A program made the position numbers and the translations under genes. 64,000 nucleotides of DNA, from positions 496,001-560,000 of the forward strand of contig NC_013532.1 in NCBI RefSeq assembly GCF_000024505.1, read 5' to 3'. The notes below the pieces were generated by a model. That model was given only the letters and a program-made list of their open reading frames with translations. It was not told the DNA's origin and did no database searches. The first letter of the stretch is position 1, and every line of letters starts with the position of its first letter. Origin of the DNA: Anaplasma centrale str. Israel. GTDB lineage: Bacteria; Pseudomonadota; Alphaproteobacteria; Rickettsiales; Anaplasmataceae. This document shows positions 18,222 through 27,114 of this stretch, piece after piece.

Positions 18222-19181
18222 ATGGGTAATCTGCCTGAATTTAGTATCCGCGATCTCGTTGAGGCTGGGGTACATCTTGGACACAAAGCTGGGCGCTGGA
18301 ATCCGGCTATGGCTCCGTACATATATGGGGTGCACAAGTATAAAGACATTCACGTAATAGATCTAAGGAAAACTCTGGTGCTCCTGAGGGATGCTCTGTC
18401 TGTGCTTTACGATGTGGTGCTGAAAAGGGGTAGGGTGCTCTTTGTTGGTACTAAAGTTCAGGCTTCGAACATGATCGCCGAAGAGGCCACTCGGTGTGGT
18501 CAGTATTATGTAAACCACAGATGGCTTGGTGGAATGTTAACAAATTGGGAGACTGTTTCCTCTTCTATCAGGCGCTTGGTAGAGTTTGAAAAGCTGATAA
18601 GCAACAATGAGGGGCAATTTACAAAGAAGGAGCTTCTGATGCTTGATAAGCAGAGAGGTAAGTTGGAAAGATCGCTGGGTGGTATACGCGAGATGGGCGG
18701 GCTGCCACACGCTCTGTTTGTCATTGACACTAACAAGGAGCACATAGCCATTAGGGAAGCCAACAAGCTCAGGATTCCAGTAGTGGCCGTGCTTGATACG
18801 AACTCTGATCCTAGCGGTGTGGATTACCCCATTCCAGGGAACGATGACTCCGTGCGATCCATAGACTTTTTTTGTCGTGCTGTGTCGAAAACAATTCTGG
18901 AAGCCATACGCTCGGATTTGGCAGGCTCTGGGGTAAATGTTGCCGCTGCTAGAGCCGCTGCTGCCGGGGAAGGCGATGTTGCGGAGCCTAATGGTGGGGC
19001 AGCGGCTGCTGACCGTCCGTCTGCAGATGAAATGCTTGGTGCGGGTGAGATTGTTCCCGATACCGATTCTGGCGCACCCGAGAGTGCCGCATTGTTAAGC
19101 AATGAGCCAGGTGTTGACGTGTCTGCTGCGGATGGTGCATTGCCGGATCCTGAAGTTACCGATAATGCGGCTTCAGAATGA
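18222..19181 (+). CDS. rpsB: 30S ribosomal protein S2 with acidic C-terminal extension
   Basis: S2 binds the 30S head-platform junction. ATG 18222 has TGGAG upstream and opens [34 protein letters not shown] and the [20 protein letters not shown] segment are signatures. The core ends near residue 235. About 80 further residues, rich in Ala, Gly, Asp and Glu, have no counterpart in E. coli S2 (241 residues). It is followed by tsf, the conserved rpsB-tsf pair. Confidence 0.96.
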   Translation: MGNLPEFSIRDLVEAGVHLGHKAGRWNPAMAPYIYGVHKYKDIHVIDLRKTLVLLRDALSVLYDVVLKRGRVLFVGTKVQASNMIAEEATRCGQYYVNHRWLGGMLTNWETVSSSIRRLVEFEKLISNNEGQFTKKELLMLDKQRGKLERSLGGIREMGGLPHALFVIDTNKEHIAIREANKLRIPVVAVLDTNSDPSGVDYPIPGNDDSVRSIDFFCRAVSKTILEAIRSDLAGSGVNVAAARAAAAGEGDVAEPNGGAAAADRPSADEMLGAGEIVPDTDSGAPESAALLSNEPGVDVSAADGALPDPEVTDNAASE

Positions 19182-19217
19182 CGCGTGTGCTCTCCTGTTA
19201 GTTATATGAGGTAGGTG

Positions 19218-20093
19218 ATGAAAGTTGGTGTTGAAGCTATAAGGGAGCTGCGTCAGATTACGGGTGCGGGTCTGGGTGATTGCAAAGAGGCTCTGGAAAC
19301 CTGCTCTGGTGACATGGAAAAGGCAAAGGTGTACCTGAGGGAGAAAGGGCTGTCCAAGGCTTATAAAAAGTCACACAGAGATGCGGCTGATGGGTTGGTT
19401 GCAGTGCGTGTTGAGGGTAATAAAGGGGCCATACTGAAGCTGGGTTCGGAGACCGATTTTGTCGCGCGTAATGAGAAATTCCGCTCCCTCGCTGCAGAAC
19501 TTGTTAGCGGCCTACTCAAACACGGGGCGGAGGACCTTTCAGGCTTTTCTGCATCTTCTTACGATGGTGGATCTGGTGTAAGCGTTGCTGATGAAGTAGT
19601 GAATGCCGCTGCCGTTCTTGGTGAGCATATTGTCTTGAGCGGAATAGGCTTTTTAGAGCTCGACGGCTCTGGGGTTGTTGGAAGCTACATACATGGTGCT
19701 GTAGGTGAGGGTATTGGAAGAGCTGGTGCTCTAGTTGTCCTGGAAGCCACCACTGAGCAAACTGAGGCGTTGCTGGAGTTCGCTAGGCAGCTGGCTATGC
19801 ACGTTGTTGCGGCTAAACCAGAGTCAATTTCTGTTGAGACCCTGAGCAGCGATCTTGTTGAGCGGGAAAGGGCGATAGTGGCGAAACAAGTGGAAGCGCT
19901 TGGTAAGCCGGAGTCTGTTGCAGGCAAAATAGTAGATGGGAGAATGCAAAAGTTTTTTGAAGACATGGTGCTGCTGGAACAGACGTTCATAATGGATGGT
20001 AGCACAAAAATTCGTGATCTTTTGCACAAGAAGGGCCAAGATTTAGGGTGTGAGGTGCGCATAGTTGCTTACAGACTGTTTTCAGTTGGCTAG
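19218..20093 (+). CDS. tsf: Elongation factor Ts
   Basis: Guanine-nucleotide exchange factor for EF-Tu. The UBA-like N-terminal domain (ELRQITGAGLGDCKEALE) and the EF-Tu contact SETDFVARNEKF are clear. Length is 291. ATG 19218 is preferred over the overlapping GTG at 19215; GAGGTAG lies just upstream. The 36-bp gap to rpsB fits co-transcription. Confidence 0.96.
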   Translation: MKVGVEAIRELRQITGAGLGDCKEALETCSGDMEKAKVYLREKGLSKAYKKSHRDAADGLVAVRVEGNKGAILKLGSETDFVARNEKFRSLAAELVSGLLKHGAEDLSGFSASSYDGGSGVSVADEVVNAAAVLGEHIVLSGIGFLELDGSGVVGSYIHGAVGEGIGRAGALVVLEATTEQTEALLEFARQLAMHVVAAKPESISVETLSSDLVERERAIVAKQVEALGKPESVAGKIVDGRMQKFFEDMVLLEQTFIMDGSTKIRDLLHKKGQDLGCEVRIVAYRLFSVG

Positions 20094-20119
20094 AGTGTCT
20101 TCATCAAGGGGTTGCGGTT

Positions 20120-20473
20120 TTGTCTCCCTCAGTGAATGCCATAGATAGTTGCGATGGTGAGTGCTTTGTCATCCAGGGGGAGGTTTATCGTGGCCCTTCT
20201 GTGGTGTTTCCCCGCAGCGTTGTAGCGCTTCCGCATCAGCTGGAGCTTTCCGGTGGCGCTGAGGCTGTGCTTTCGTATGTACAGGGTGGCTTTAGAATGG
20301 TACCTATAGGGGTTGGTAGGGGTTTTGAGCGGTTTTCACGCGTCCTTTCCTCTCGTCTACAGCATTCAGGTGTTCGTTACGAAGTTATGTCTATGACTGC
20401 AGCTTGTGATACGTACAACGTTCTGCTACACGAAAGCGAGAACGTCTGCGCCATTCTGCTTTTTCCGCTGTAA
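20120..20473 (+). CDS. Mth938-like (DUF498/NDUFAF3-type) protein
   Basis: A 117-residue single-domain protein. The C-terminal AACDTYNVLLHESENVCAILL is the family signature (family form AxxTYNxLxxEgRxVaAaLip). VYRGPSVVFPRSVVAL and FRMVPIGVGR match the beta-core. The mitochondrial relative NDUFAF3 assists complex I assembly; a similar role here would be inference. The start is TTG at 20120 with AAGGGG eight bases upstream. Confidence 0.75.
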   Translation: MSPSVNAIDSCDGECFVIQGEVYRGPSVVFPRSVVALPHQLELSGGAEAVLSYVQGGFRMVPIGVGRGFERFSRVLSSRLQHSGVRYEVMSMTAACDTYNVLLHESENVCAILLFPL

Positions 20474-20478
20474 TTGCG

Positions 20479-21270
20479 ATGTCCAATATTATCTTCGAAG
20501 ATTTTTTTATTAACGGGATTCTTGCGATCCTGACTGCAAGCCTGATTACCGCACCGTTGGGCTCAGTTATGATCTGGAATAGGCTTTCTTACATGGGCGA
20601 CAGCATAGCGCACTCATCACTTCTTGGAGTGGGGATTGCGCTTCTGTTAGAGGTGCACATGTCTCTTGGTGTATTTGTGGTTGCTATACTGCTTGCACTT
20701 ATCATCTCCTTAGCTATGGACAGGATCCATGCTATAGACACCATTTTGAACATCATGACCAGTGTGGTTATGTCGCTGAGCATGATCTTACTATCGTTGG
20801 TACCATCGTCCGGTGAGCGTGTCATACATTCGCTGTTTGGCGATGTTCTTATGGTGGGTAAGAGCGACCTGTTTGAGATGGCGGTGATTGCTATAATCGG
20901 CATAGTTGTGCTTGTCTGGCGATGGCGGTATTGGGTGGCTGTTTCTGTAAGTCGTGATCTCTCACTATCTGCAGGTATTAGGGCGGGCCAGATAAAAACG
21001 GAAATTCTGGTGGTGTCCGCACTTGTGATTGTGCTGTTCTCGCGCTCAGTTGGGATACTGCTCATTACGTCGTTTTTGACGATACCAGCCTCAGGGGCTA
21101 AGTTGATTTCCAAAACTCCGGTGCAGATGGTTATCATTTCTGTCGTGATTTCCGCGGTGTCGGGCATTCTGGGATTGTTGTGTGCTGCGAAGTTTGACAC
21201 GTTTCCAGGGCCAATGATCATCATCTCTTCCTTTGCTATGCTCCTACTGACACATCTTCTCAAGAAATAA
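20479..21270 (+). CDS. znuB: ZnuB-like ABC-3 metal transporter permease
   Basis: Inner-membrane permease of the ABC-3 family (Zn/Mn uptake). The 263 residues form about seven hydrophobic helices; family motifs are GSVMIWNRLSYMGDSIAHSSLLG near the start and the LLITSFLTIPASGAKL region. It follows the Mth938-like gene by 5 bp. Neither an ATPase (ZnuC) nor a binding protein (ZnuA) is adjacent, so its partners must be encoded elsewhere. The metal cannot be read from sequence. Confidence 0.85.
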   Translation: MSNIIFEDFFINGILAILTASLITAPLGSVMIWNRLSYMGDSIAHSSLLGVGIALLLEVHMSLGVFVVAILLALIISLAMDRIHAIDTILNIMTSVVMSLSMILLSLVPSSGERVIHSLFGDVLMVGKSDLFEMAVIAIIGIVVLVWRWRYWVAVSVSRDLSLSAGIRAGQIKTEILVVSALVIVLFSRSVGILLITSFLTIPASGAKLISKTPVQMVIISVVISAVSGILGLLCAAKFDTFPGPMIIISSFAMLLLTHLLKK

Positions 21271-21513
21271 AAGCTGTGGGATTTTCACTCCATGCCATGC
21301 TGGGGGTTGTGCTGGCGTTGCTTAATTGCCGAGCGAGGGGCTTGACTCGTCTCACGTGGAAGGCTACTTGACTGCTATCTTGCTGCACAAGAGCATAATT
21401 TAGTATTCTGCTTTTGGGAAACTTTGTTCTTGAACCTTAATGCCAGAACCAGTATGTCTTTTTGAAAAGCTATAACTGCTTTTGCTACATAAGTTACTGA
21501 GCGGGGTGTAAGG

Positions 21514-22278
21514 ATGCTAGGATCTAGAAGGAGTGGCCTGATAACACAATGTGTGGTGACCACATGCACTGCCGCGCTAACCGCTGTGTTTTGTGCACAA
21601 TATTTTTGCGCGCGTGAGGATAGTGAGACTATAAGCGAATGTGAAAGATTAAGGGCAGAGCTTGAAAACATTGCAGTGAAGCAATCCATAATGAAAAGCA
21701 GGATAGCTGACCATTTCTCTTTACTCTGCGTTTTGGATTCTATTGATACAAAAATTCCTGAGGGGTGGTTTCCGCCCGCAAATCATGGTACGTGTGTCAC
21801 AGTTGGTGCGGCAGCATCTGCGGTTTGCAAAGTGGTTCTGGGTGTAGCCATAGGCTCCGCTCTCCTGCTATACGCGTTAAAGCAACTTTTCGGATTTGGT
21901 GTGCACACCGCTGGGATTAGCATCCCAGATCCCGTGGTTGCGGCTATTGTTGCCTCATTCATTGTTCTCAGTACTCTTGGGTGCTGCTCCACGGTTGTGG
22001 GTGAACGCGGCAATTCGAGAAAAAGGCAGGACCGCACGCTTCGAAAACTCACCCGTGCATACGAAAAAAGCCAGGTGCACTACGAAAGGATCGTTGACAG
22101 CACTGAGAGATATAACGCTCTCCCTGAAGATGTGAAGTATAACATAAGAACTTCCGAGTATCTATCAGCGCTTGTGAAGGAAAAGATAGTATCCGGTACC
22201 TTTACAGAAAAGTCTGCTAAGGAGATTAAGGAAAAAGCGGATGCGTGCTATGGGGAGGAAGTTTCCATTTGTGCCTGA
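21514..22278 (+). CDS. Membrane protein of unknown function
   Basis: 254 residues, no family recognised. There is a short N-terminal hydrophobic segment (CVVTTCTAALTAVFCA), a coiled-coil-like stretch (about residues 35-65), then two strong helices (about residues 95-118 and 128-150) joined by a short loop with GVHTAGISIPDP. A long charged helical tail follows (about residues 155-254, many Lys/Glu). A central hydrophobic hairpin with a charged cytosolic tail resembles inclusion-membrane or effector-type proteins, but that is only a resemblance. The 243-bp region before it holds nothing else that I can support. Confidence 0.65.
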   Translation: MLGSRRSGLITQCVVTTCTAALTAVFCAQYFCAREDSETISECERLRAELENIAVKQSIMKSRIADHFSLLCVLDSIDTKIPEGWFPPANHGTCVTVGAAASAVCKVVLGVAIGSALLLYALKQLFGFGVHTAGISIPDPVVAAIVASFIVLSTLGCCSTVVGERGNSRKRQDRTLRKLTRAYEKSQVHYERIVDSTERYNALPEDVKYNIRTSEYLSALVKEKIVSGTFTEKSAKEIKEKADACYGEEVSICA

Positions 22279-22462
22279 GTTTTGTATGGTAGGTGGTTGT
22301 GGGGTAAGTGCATATTTTGGAACTATCTCGCTAGGCGGGTTATGCCCTATAGTCCCCACGCTCACACATCTTTAGCGCGATGCACCATTGTTCGGGGAGC
22401 GTTGGGCGGTCCGCATACGTAACTGTAGCAGGCATGTTGTGGGGTTGAGGTGATAAATTTGT

Positions 22463-22490
22463 TTGTTTCAGGTGCATTATTTGCTACAAT
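22463..22490 (+). promoter_or_regulatory. Promoter of the petABC operon
   Basis: -35 TTGTTT (22463-22468), 16-bp spacer, -10 TACAAT (22485-22490) preceded by TGC, i.e. an extended -10. The start of petA at 22548 leaves a leader of about 50 bases containing GGGGAGG at 22533-22539. Confidence 0.55.
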
Positions 22491-22547
22491 ACGGCCGCCG
22501 TGGTTCCCGGTTGGGGGTTTCGGCGTGCATGTGGGGAGGGTGTTGCT

Positions 22548-23111
22548 GTGGTTGAGGGAGAAGACAAGTGCGTCCCACGTGGTGAAATGAAGCGTAGGGA
22601 TTTCTTGGGCCTTACCACGCTCTCTATGGCGTGCATGGGGGCGGCGTCTTTCGTGTATCCTCTGGTTGAGTCTCTCAACCCGTCTGCAGATGTAATGGCT
22701 CATGCTACGATTGAGGTGGATCTATCTGGCATCAAGGAGGGTAGCACCAAGGTTGTTAAGTGGCAGGGGAAGCCGGTTTTCATACGCAGGCGAACTGCGG
22801 AGGAAATAGAGGACGCTAGGGCGGTCAATGTTGCGGACCTGCGTGATCCGCAAAGTGACCAACAACGTACCCGTCAGGAGAGCGGCGAATGGCTGATTGT
22901 GCTGGGCATTTGTACACATTTGGGTTGTGTGCCTGTAGAAGTGAAGGATGGCACGAAGGGGTGGTACTGTCCGTGTCACGGTTCTAAATACGATACGTCT
23001 GGTAGAGTGGTTGCGGGTCCGGCGCCGCTCAATCTTTCCGTGCCTGACTATTACTTTCCCGATGATAGCACCGTCGTGATTGGCAAGAAAAGCGCTGAGT
23101 CTACTGTGTAG
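22548..23111 (+). CDS. petA: Ubiquinol-cytochrome c reductase Rieske iron-sulfur subunit
   Basis: [2Fe-2S] subunit of the bc1 complex, carrying electrons from ubiquinol to cytochrome c1. Cluster ligands are in GICTHLGC and CPCHGSKYD, with the Pro loop AGPAPLNL. The N terminus has [10 protein letters not shown] and a hydrophobic anchor, a Tat-like signal in which KRR replaces the strict RR pair context; TatC is encoded at 59.6 kb. GTG 22548 is chosen because GGGGAGG lies 8 bases before it; ATG 22587 is an alternative. 187 residues. First gene of petABC. Confidence 0.94.
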   Translation: MVEGEDKCVPRGEMKRRDFLGLTTLSMACMGAASFVYPLVESLNPSADVMAHATIEVDLSGIKEGSTKVVKWQGKPVFIRRRTAEEIEDARAVNVADLRDPQSDQQRTRQESGEWLIVLGICTHLGCVPVEVKDGTKGWYCPCHGSKYDTSGRVVAGPAPLNLSVPDYYFPDDSTVVIGKKSAESTV

Positions 23112-23122
23112 GAGTGTGGGGT

Positions 23123-24349
23123 ATGTCTAGAGGCAAGGGCAATTCCGGTGGGCCTGGTCTGGGTGTTTGGGCCTGGATAGAGTATAGGCTGCCTGTGGGC
23201 GGATTTCTAAAACACCTGGCTGCCTATCCTGTGCCGAAGAATCTTAATTACCTGTGGAATTTTGGGTCGCTGGCCGGGATTGCGCTAGTGGTTCAGATTT
23301 TAACTGGCGTTTTTCTCGCAATGCACTACACTCCGCATGTCGATTATGCGTTTGACAGTGTGGAGCGCATAATGCGTGACGTGCGCTATGGATGGCTTAT
23401 GCGCTATACCCACGCGGTCGGTGCATCCTTCTTCTTTATCGTTGTCTATATCCACATTTTTCGTGGGCTCTATTATGGTTCGTATAAGAAGCCTAGAGAG
23501 TTGGTCTGGTTTTTTGGCATCACAATCTTCTTCATCATGATGGCCACCGCATTCATGGGGTACGTGCTCCCGTGGGGCCAGATGAGTTTTTGGGGCGCTA
23601 CAGTCATAACAAATCTCTTTTCTGCTATCCCCATTGTGGGTGAAAGCATTGTGAGATGGTTGTGGGGTGGTTTCTCCGTAGACAACTCTACGCTGAATAG
23701 GTTTTTTGCGCTACACTACCTGCTGCCGTTTGTGCTCGTTGCTCTTGCAGTTGTGCACATTGCCGCATTACACAGGTTTGGTTCTGGGAATCCCAGCGGG
23801 GTTGAGGTGAAGTCAAAGCGTGATACCGTGCCCATTTATCCGTATTTTTTGGTGAAGGATTGTATAACGTTCGGGTTATACTTCGTCTTTTTATATCTTT
23901 TCGTGTTTTATGCTCCCAATTATCTGGGTCATCCCGACAACTACATAGAGGCGAATCCTATGGTAACCCCCGAACATATAGTGCCTGAGTGGTATTTCCT
24001 CCCGTTCTACGCGATGCTGCGCTCTATTCCAGATAAGCTCCTTGGGGTTGTTACCATGTTCGGCTCCATAGCGGTGTGGTTTTTGTTGCCTGTTCTTGAT
24101 AGATCGCCTGTAAAAAGCGGTAAGTACCGCCCTATTTTCAAAGTCTGTTACTGGATTCTTATTTTGGACTTTTGTTCGTTGATCTGGCTGGGTAGCCAGG
24201 AGGTGCGCGAGCCGTTTGTGTCTTTCAGTAGGCTGGCGACTTTTTACTACTTTTGCTACTTTTTCATTATACTACCTGTGCTTTCCAAGTACGAGCGGTG
24301 TAAGCCGCTGCCCGAGAGTATCAGTGATGCCGTGCCGGAGATGAAATAG
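23123..24349 (+). CDS. petB: Cytochrome b of the bc1 complex
   Basis: Di-haem membrane subunit with quinol oxidation and reduction sites. The sequence shows [17 protein letters not shown], the first-helix haem region [19 protein letters not shown], second haem-ligand histidines in HYLLPF and HIAALH, and the Qo motif [13 protein letters not shown]. 408 residues with about eight to nine helices. ATG 23123 is preferred over GTG 23114; the gene starts 11 bp after petA. Confidence 0.96.
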   Translation: MSRGKGNSGGPGLGVWAWIEYRLPVGGFLKHLAAYPVPKNLNYLWNFGSLAGIALVVQILTGVFLAMHYTPHVDYAFDSVERIMRDVRYGWLMRYTHAVGASFFFIVVYIHIFRGLYYGSYKKPRELVWFFGITIFFIMMATAFMGYVLPWGQMSFWGATVITNLFSAIPIVGESIVRWLWGGFSVDNSTLNRFFALHYLLPFVLVALAVVHIAALHRFGSGNPSGVEVKSKRDTVPIYPYFLVKDCITFGLYFVFLYLFVFYAPNYLGHPDNYIEANPMVTPEHIVPEWYFLPFYAMLRSIPDKLLGVVTMFGSIAVWFLLPVLDRSPVKSGKYRPIFKVCYWILILDFCSLIWLGSQEVREPFVSFSRLATFYYFCYFFIILPVLSKYERCKPLPESISDAVPEMK

Positions 24350-25111
24350 ATGAGGAGATACTCACCGGTTTTGTTGGCTGTGGTTTTGCTTGCGCTTGGC
24401 GTGTCCTTTGCAGGGGTGATGCACGCCGAAACGCAAGGTGCTGTACGGCAAAAATGGAAGTTCAGTGGTATTTTTGGCTCCTTCGATAGAAGTGCTATAC
24501 AGCGCGGCTATCAGGTTTACAAAGAGGTGTGCTCCAGCTGCCATTCCATGAGTAGGGTTGCGTTTCGTAATCTGCGCGACGTGGGTTTTTCTGATGAGGA
24601 AATCACGGCGATAGCGGGGTCCTATTCGGTACAGGATGGGCCTAACGAGGTGGGTGAGATGTTTGAACGGCCTGGAATACCCGCGGATTACTTTCCTAGC
24701 CCTTTTCCAAATAGGGAAGCTGCAGCTGCATCGAACAACGGTGCCTATCCACCAGATTTATCTCTAATAATCAAAGCCCGCCATGATGGGGCTAATTATG
24801 TGTATTCCTTGCTCACAGGTTATGAGAGCAGCGAAGCCGATGAGGGCGGCCTTTATCTGAACAGGCATTTTCCCGGAGGAAAGATTGCCATGGCTCCTCC
24901 TCTTTTTGAGGGTGTGGTCAGCTATTCTGACGGTACTGCGCCTAGTATTGAGAATATCGCGCATGACGTGGTCAATTTTCTGCAGTGGGCGGCTGAGCCC
25001 GAGATGGAACGTAGAAAGAAGCTTGGGATGAAGGTAGTTCTATCGTTGGCTATTGGTACCGCTCTGTTTGCTATGATGTACTCCAGGCTTTATAGGACGC
25101 TGCTGAAATAG
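24350..25111 (+). CDS. petC: Cytochrome c1
   Basis: Membrane-anchored c-type haem subunit of bc1. An N-terminal signal peptide (VLLAVVLLALGVSFAGVMHA) precedes the haem site VCSSCHSM. The axial Met lies in GGKIAMAPPLF, and a C-terminal anchor helix (VVLSLAIGTALFAMMYS) ends the 253-residue protein. It abuts petB with no gap. A short GGGCC/GGCCC hairpin (25126-25139) follows without a clear T-run. The rest of the 287-bp gap to the next gene shows no gene or RNA. Confidence 0.95.
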   Translation: MRRYSPVLLAVVLLALGVSFAGVMHAETQGAVRQKWKFSGIFGSFDRSAIQRGYQVYKEVCSSCHSMSRVAFRNLRDVGFSDEEITAIAGSYSVQDGPNEVGEMFERPGIPADYFPSPFPNREAAAASNNGAYPPDLSLIIKARHDGANYVYSLLTGYESSEADEGGLYLNRHFPGGKIAMAPPLFEGVVSYSDGTAPSIENIAHDVVNFLQWAAEPEMERRKKLGMKVVLSLAIGTALFAMMYSRLYRTLLK

Positions 25112-25398
25112 GTAACCGGGCCTGTGGGCCATACGGCCCCATGGCAGGGTCATTGCGCGTGTTGCTCCAAATTCAGGGTTTGCACGTTTCTGTACCGTTG
25201 CAAACTCCCTGCCATTGCGGATTTGTGAGTGCATGCCAATGCGGCTGCACATCGGAATTCACAAAAATGTGTGTGTAACATGTATCGGCTTTCCGGGCAC
25301 ATTGGGTGTTTTATGCGCGCGTAGATGCACATTTTTGGTTGTGTTATGGTTATAAATGCTTTAACCTGCCGTAGCGTGTTGCTTTCTAGGGTTGATTT

Positions 25399-27087
25399 AT
25401 GCGGGTCCTGCTAGCGTTCTGTGCGGTTTGTTGCGGGCTGTGCCATAGTTTTGCTCTTTTTGCCGATTCTGCGTCTGGCTCTTTAGGTGGTAGGGTAGGG
25501 TTTTCTACTGAGGGTAGTGCCATACGTGGCTGGGATGATGGGTTCACACTTGGTGGTGAGCTCCTCTTCTATGGCTGGGGAGGGCACGCTGTGCTCCCTG
25601 AATTTTCCACTGACGGTCGCCCTATCAGCTCATTTAAGAACTCCATCAAGGCTAAGGGTAGGGCGTCGAAGGATTTCGGATGGGAAGGAGATTGCGACTT
25701 TATTGGGGGTATGACATTCGAGTATGCTGCGGATTCTGGGATGTTGTACGGGGCGGATTTTCAGCTCTTAGTGCCGGAGGTTGGTAGCGCCGTTGAGGGT
25801 AGTGGCAAGGCTATCGTTAACCGTGGCAGCAGGGTGTTTGTTTTGACTTCATACGGAAAATTTTCCCTCGGGTACCAAGAGGGGGTTGAGTCCATCATCT
25901 CTTTTCCCAGTCCGCGCGGGAACGTGTTTGACGATTTTGTGCGCGGTCGGGATCCGACATTGATGAAGTACAAATTGCCCATGCTGAAGGGTGGCTTTTT
26001 CTCTCATGGTGAAGGATGGTGGTGGCTACGTGGTGCGGCGTTGCTATATCCAGGCCTCTACAGCGAGTCTGTGTTTCGCGAGAATAGCCTGGTAGACTAT
26101 TACGGCGCAGATAAGTATAGCAGGCATTACAGTAGATATTTTGCTAATAGCCTCCCGTTCAGATTTTCTTATCAGTCACCTACGTTCTTCGGGGTGAAAT
26201 TTGGTCTGAGTTATTCTCCTACTGGATACGACGCGGAGCTTTTTAGGGGGTACTATTACGAGGACGTGTTGCAGAAGGGAGAGAGATGGGAGTTTGTTGA
26301 TGGATCTGAGAGAGTGGGGGTGAGGAGTGCGCAGCGGAGTGCGGGTGTGCGTCGCAAGTCTGTAGTAGGTGATGCGCTAGCAGGAGATCAGGCTCCTGCG
26401 AGGGTTGGCATTCCCGACGTGCCTGCTGTTGGTGTTTCGAGGGTAATCCTGGCTGATGATGTGCTGTATGCTCCAGCTTACAAGAACGTTGTTAGTGCGG
26501 CTCTGTCAGTGGAGCGTGCGTTTCGTCTTGGTGGGGAAGAGGTAAAAGTCGGTGCCGCTTTTGCTGCGGAGTGGGCTCCTGCTACCGAGGCTAAAGGTTA
26601 TGGTGACATAGCTCCTGATAGCGGCTTCTGTACGCTTGCGGCGGTTGGTATGTCTGCGAGTGTAGAGGCTGGGGGTGTTGATTTTGGGTTTGGATACGGG
26701 CACCTGGGTAGCTCTGGGTACCCCAGGGGTCCCCTGGTAGGTTCCACTGTGGACTGGGGCCGTGGTAAGGCTGACTCTACCTGGCGTCCTTCGAGCTATT
26801 TTGTAGTAGGTGTGGGCTATGGTTCGGGACCTCTGCGTGCGGAGCTGTCATATTTTACCAGTGTGAAGGGTGGGTATGTGTCTTTGGCGGAGGTGGACGA
26901 TTTTGGCGTCAGGCTCGGTTATGATCTGTACAAAAGCGTGGATATGCGCTGCGTACTGTTCGCGCAGCTGCACAGAGTTTCTGTGGAGTACGATTTTGCC
27001 AGAGGCCTTGTAGGGAAGAGCTGGGTTGACAGCCACCTTTCGTACGATTTCGATGTGTTAATGTCCGGCGTGAAGCTGGTCTTCTAG
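25399..27087 (+). CDS. Outer-membrane beta-barrel protein, tandem paralogue 1
   Basis: 562 residues with a signal peptide (VLLAFCAVCCGLCHSFALFA). Short alternating amphipathic strands run through to a C-terminal phenylalanine (MSGVKLVF), the BAM recognition end of outer-membrane barrels. It shares with the next two genes FSLGYQEGVES, LPFRFSY.SP, FGLSYSPTGYD and GYGHLGSSG, so the three are paralogues. A loop of about 60 residues near residues 295-355 is Arg/Ala/Val-rich and specific to this copy. It resembles porin-like proteins of Anaplasma surface preparations; A. marginale has such a tandem family, but locus identity is not verified. The likely role is porin or surface antigen. Confidence 0.85.
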   Translation: MRVLLAFCAVCCGLCHSFALFADSASGSLGGRVGFSTEGSAIRGWDDGFTLGGELLFYGWGGHAVLPEFSTDGRPISSFKNSIKAKGRASKDFGWEGDCDFIGGMTFEYAADSGMLYGADFQLLVPEVGSAVEGSGKAIVNRGSRVFVLTSYGKFSLGYQEGVESIISFPSPRGNVFDDFVRGRDPTLMKYKLPMLKGGFFSHGEGWWWLRGAALLYPGLYSESVFRENSLVDYYGADKYSRHYSRYFANSLPFRFSYQSPTFFGVKFGLSYSPTGYDAELFRGYYYEDVLQKGERWEFVDGSERVGVRSAQRSAGVRRKSVVGDALAGDQAPARVGIPDVPAVGVSRVILADDVLYAPAYKNVVSAALSVERAFRLGGEEVKVGAAFAAEWAPATEAKGYGDIAPDSGFCTLAAVGMSASVEAGGVDFGFGYGHLGSSGYPRGPLVGSTVDWGRGKADSTWRPSSYFVVGVGYGSGPLRAELSYFTSVKGGYVSLAEVDDFGVRLGYDLYKSVDMRCVLFAQLHRVSVEYDFARGLVGKSWVDSHLSYDFDVLMSGVKLVF

Positions 27088-27114
27088 TCAGGTGTCTAGT
27101 TTTGAGGGTGTTGT

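Noticed and set aside
20589-21263. A 224-codon minus-strand frame opposite znuB
   Set aside because: It is antisense to an entire transmembrane gene, with typical shadow composition and no ribosome site.
25126-25139. GGGCC-atac-GGCCC hairpin after petC as a terminator
   Set aside because: The stem is only 5 bp and no T-run follows, so it is mentioned under petC but not called.
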